Assembly (NCBI RefSeq): GCF_005517195.1
Contig: NZ_CP040244.1
Span: 2,932,001 to 2,996,000 of the forward strand
From: Streptomyces vilmorinianum
GTDB lineage: Bacteria > Actinomycetota > Actinomycetes > Streptomycetales > Streptomycetaceae
Reading direction: 5' to 3'
Length of the DNA: 64,000 bases
A program made the position numbers and the translations under genes. The stretch's first letter is position 1. Each line of letters begins with the position of its first letter. Of this stretch, positions 63,810 to 64,000 are shown in pieces. A model generated the notes under the pieces. That model did not search any database and was not told the DNA's origin. It saw only the letters and a program-made list of their open reading frames with translations.

Positions 63810-64000
63810 CTACAGCTTCCGGAACAGCCCCTCCTGCACCACCGAGACGAGCAGCCGACCCTCCCGGTCGTAGATCCGGCCGCGGGCCAGGCCGCGGCCG
63901 CCCGTCGCGATCGGCGACTCCTGGTCGTAGAGGAACCACTCGTCCGCACGGAAGGGACGGTGGAACCACATCGCGTGGTCCAGCGACGCCATGTCGAAGC
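63810..64000 (-). CDS. Acyl-CoA thioesterase II, C-terminal part (5' end outside window)
   Basis: The last 63 residues are in the window: DMASLDHAMWFHRPFRADEW and DQESPIATGGRGLARGRIYD, the typical end of TesB double-hotdog thioesterases with the catalytic Asp in SLDHAMWFH. The frame continues past the right edge. It hydrolyses acyl-CoA to free fatty acid. Confidence 0.88.
   Translation of the reverse strand, partial: FDMASLDHAMWFHRPFRADEWFLYDQESPIATGGRGLARGRIYDREGRLLVSVVQEGLFRKL

Overview
The window is chromosomal DNA of a Streptomyces or a very close relative. Signs are very high G+C with strong third-position G/C bias, frequent GTG starts, tightly packed short operons, MurT/GatD, a CatR-like regulator beside katG, an ECF41 sigma factor, and actinobacterial regulatory motifs (a DasR-type palindrome, a GlnR box, a c-di-AMP riboswitch). 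The species cannot be named from the sequence alone. No rRNA, convincing tRNA, CRISPR array, replication origin, prophage or intact insertion sequence is visible.

Layout. 1-13 kb: a SWIM zinc-finger protein (cut by the left edge), secreted PhoD phosphatase, a MocR regulator divergent from an EamA permease, an alpha/beta hydrolase, an ECF41 sigma factor, a GntR/UTRA regulator with a DasR-like operator over its promoter, a ROK regulator, a small TTA-containing gene, mug, purB and an SGNH hydrolase. 13-20 kb: two CNNM/CorC-type membrane proteins, a GNAT, katG facing a Fur-family regulator through interlocked promoters, and an F420-dependent oxidoreductase. 20-27 kb: a ribbon-helix-helix/Doc-like pair, a methyltransferase, a VOC protein and the biotin genes (bioB-bioA-bioD opposite bioF), with two tandem-repeat arrays between genes.

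27.4-37.2 kb is a decayed accessory stretch. It holds fragments of an IS21-type IstB protein, an alcohol-dehydrogenase tail, a Nudix domain, a methyltransferase/MazG-like pair broken by short-repeat frameshifts, and a transposase HTH. Intact genes in it are an RTX-like repeat protein, a one-cysteine thioredoxin, a UDP-glucose-type dehydrogenase, and a two-gene unit of unknown pathway: a GNAT-aminotransferase fusion translationally coupled to a CdsA-type cytidylyltransferase, behind a perfect 18-bp palindrome.

37-43 kb: a LysR/LysE pair, an NlpC/P60 hydrolase behind a c-di-AMP riboswitch, a ClpP paralogue that has lost its catalytic histidine and faces an orphan YefM/Phd antitoxin, and a membrane protein/TetR pair. 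43-48 kb: a complete ureABCFGD operon with a GlnR-type box (no ureE). 48-64 kb: mostly housekeeping and lipid or redox genes: a secreted tripeptidyl-aminopeptidase-like hydrolase, epimerase, acyltransferase, DUF3048 lipoprotein, PRC-barrel protein, CtaG-like protein, pfkA, gatD-murT, def, a TetR/acyl-CoA dehydrogenase pair, VOC protein, cytochrome P450, PrmC-like methyltransferase, glutathione peroxidase, and the end of a TesB thioesterase (cut by the right edge).
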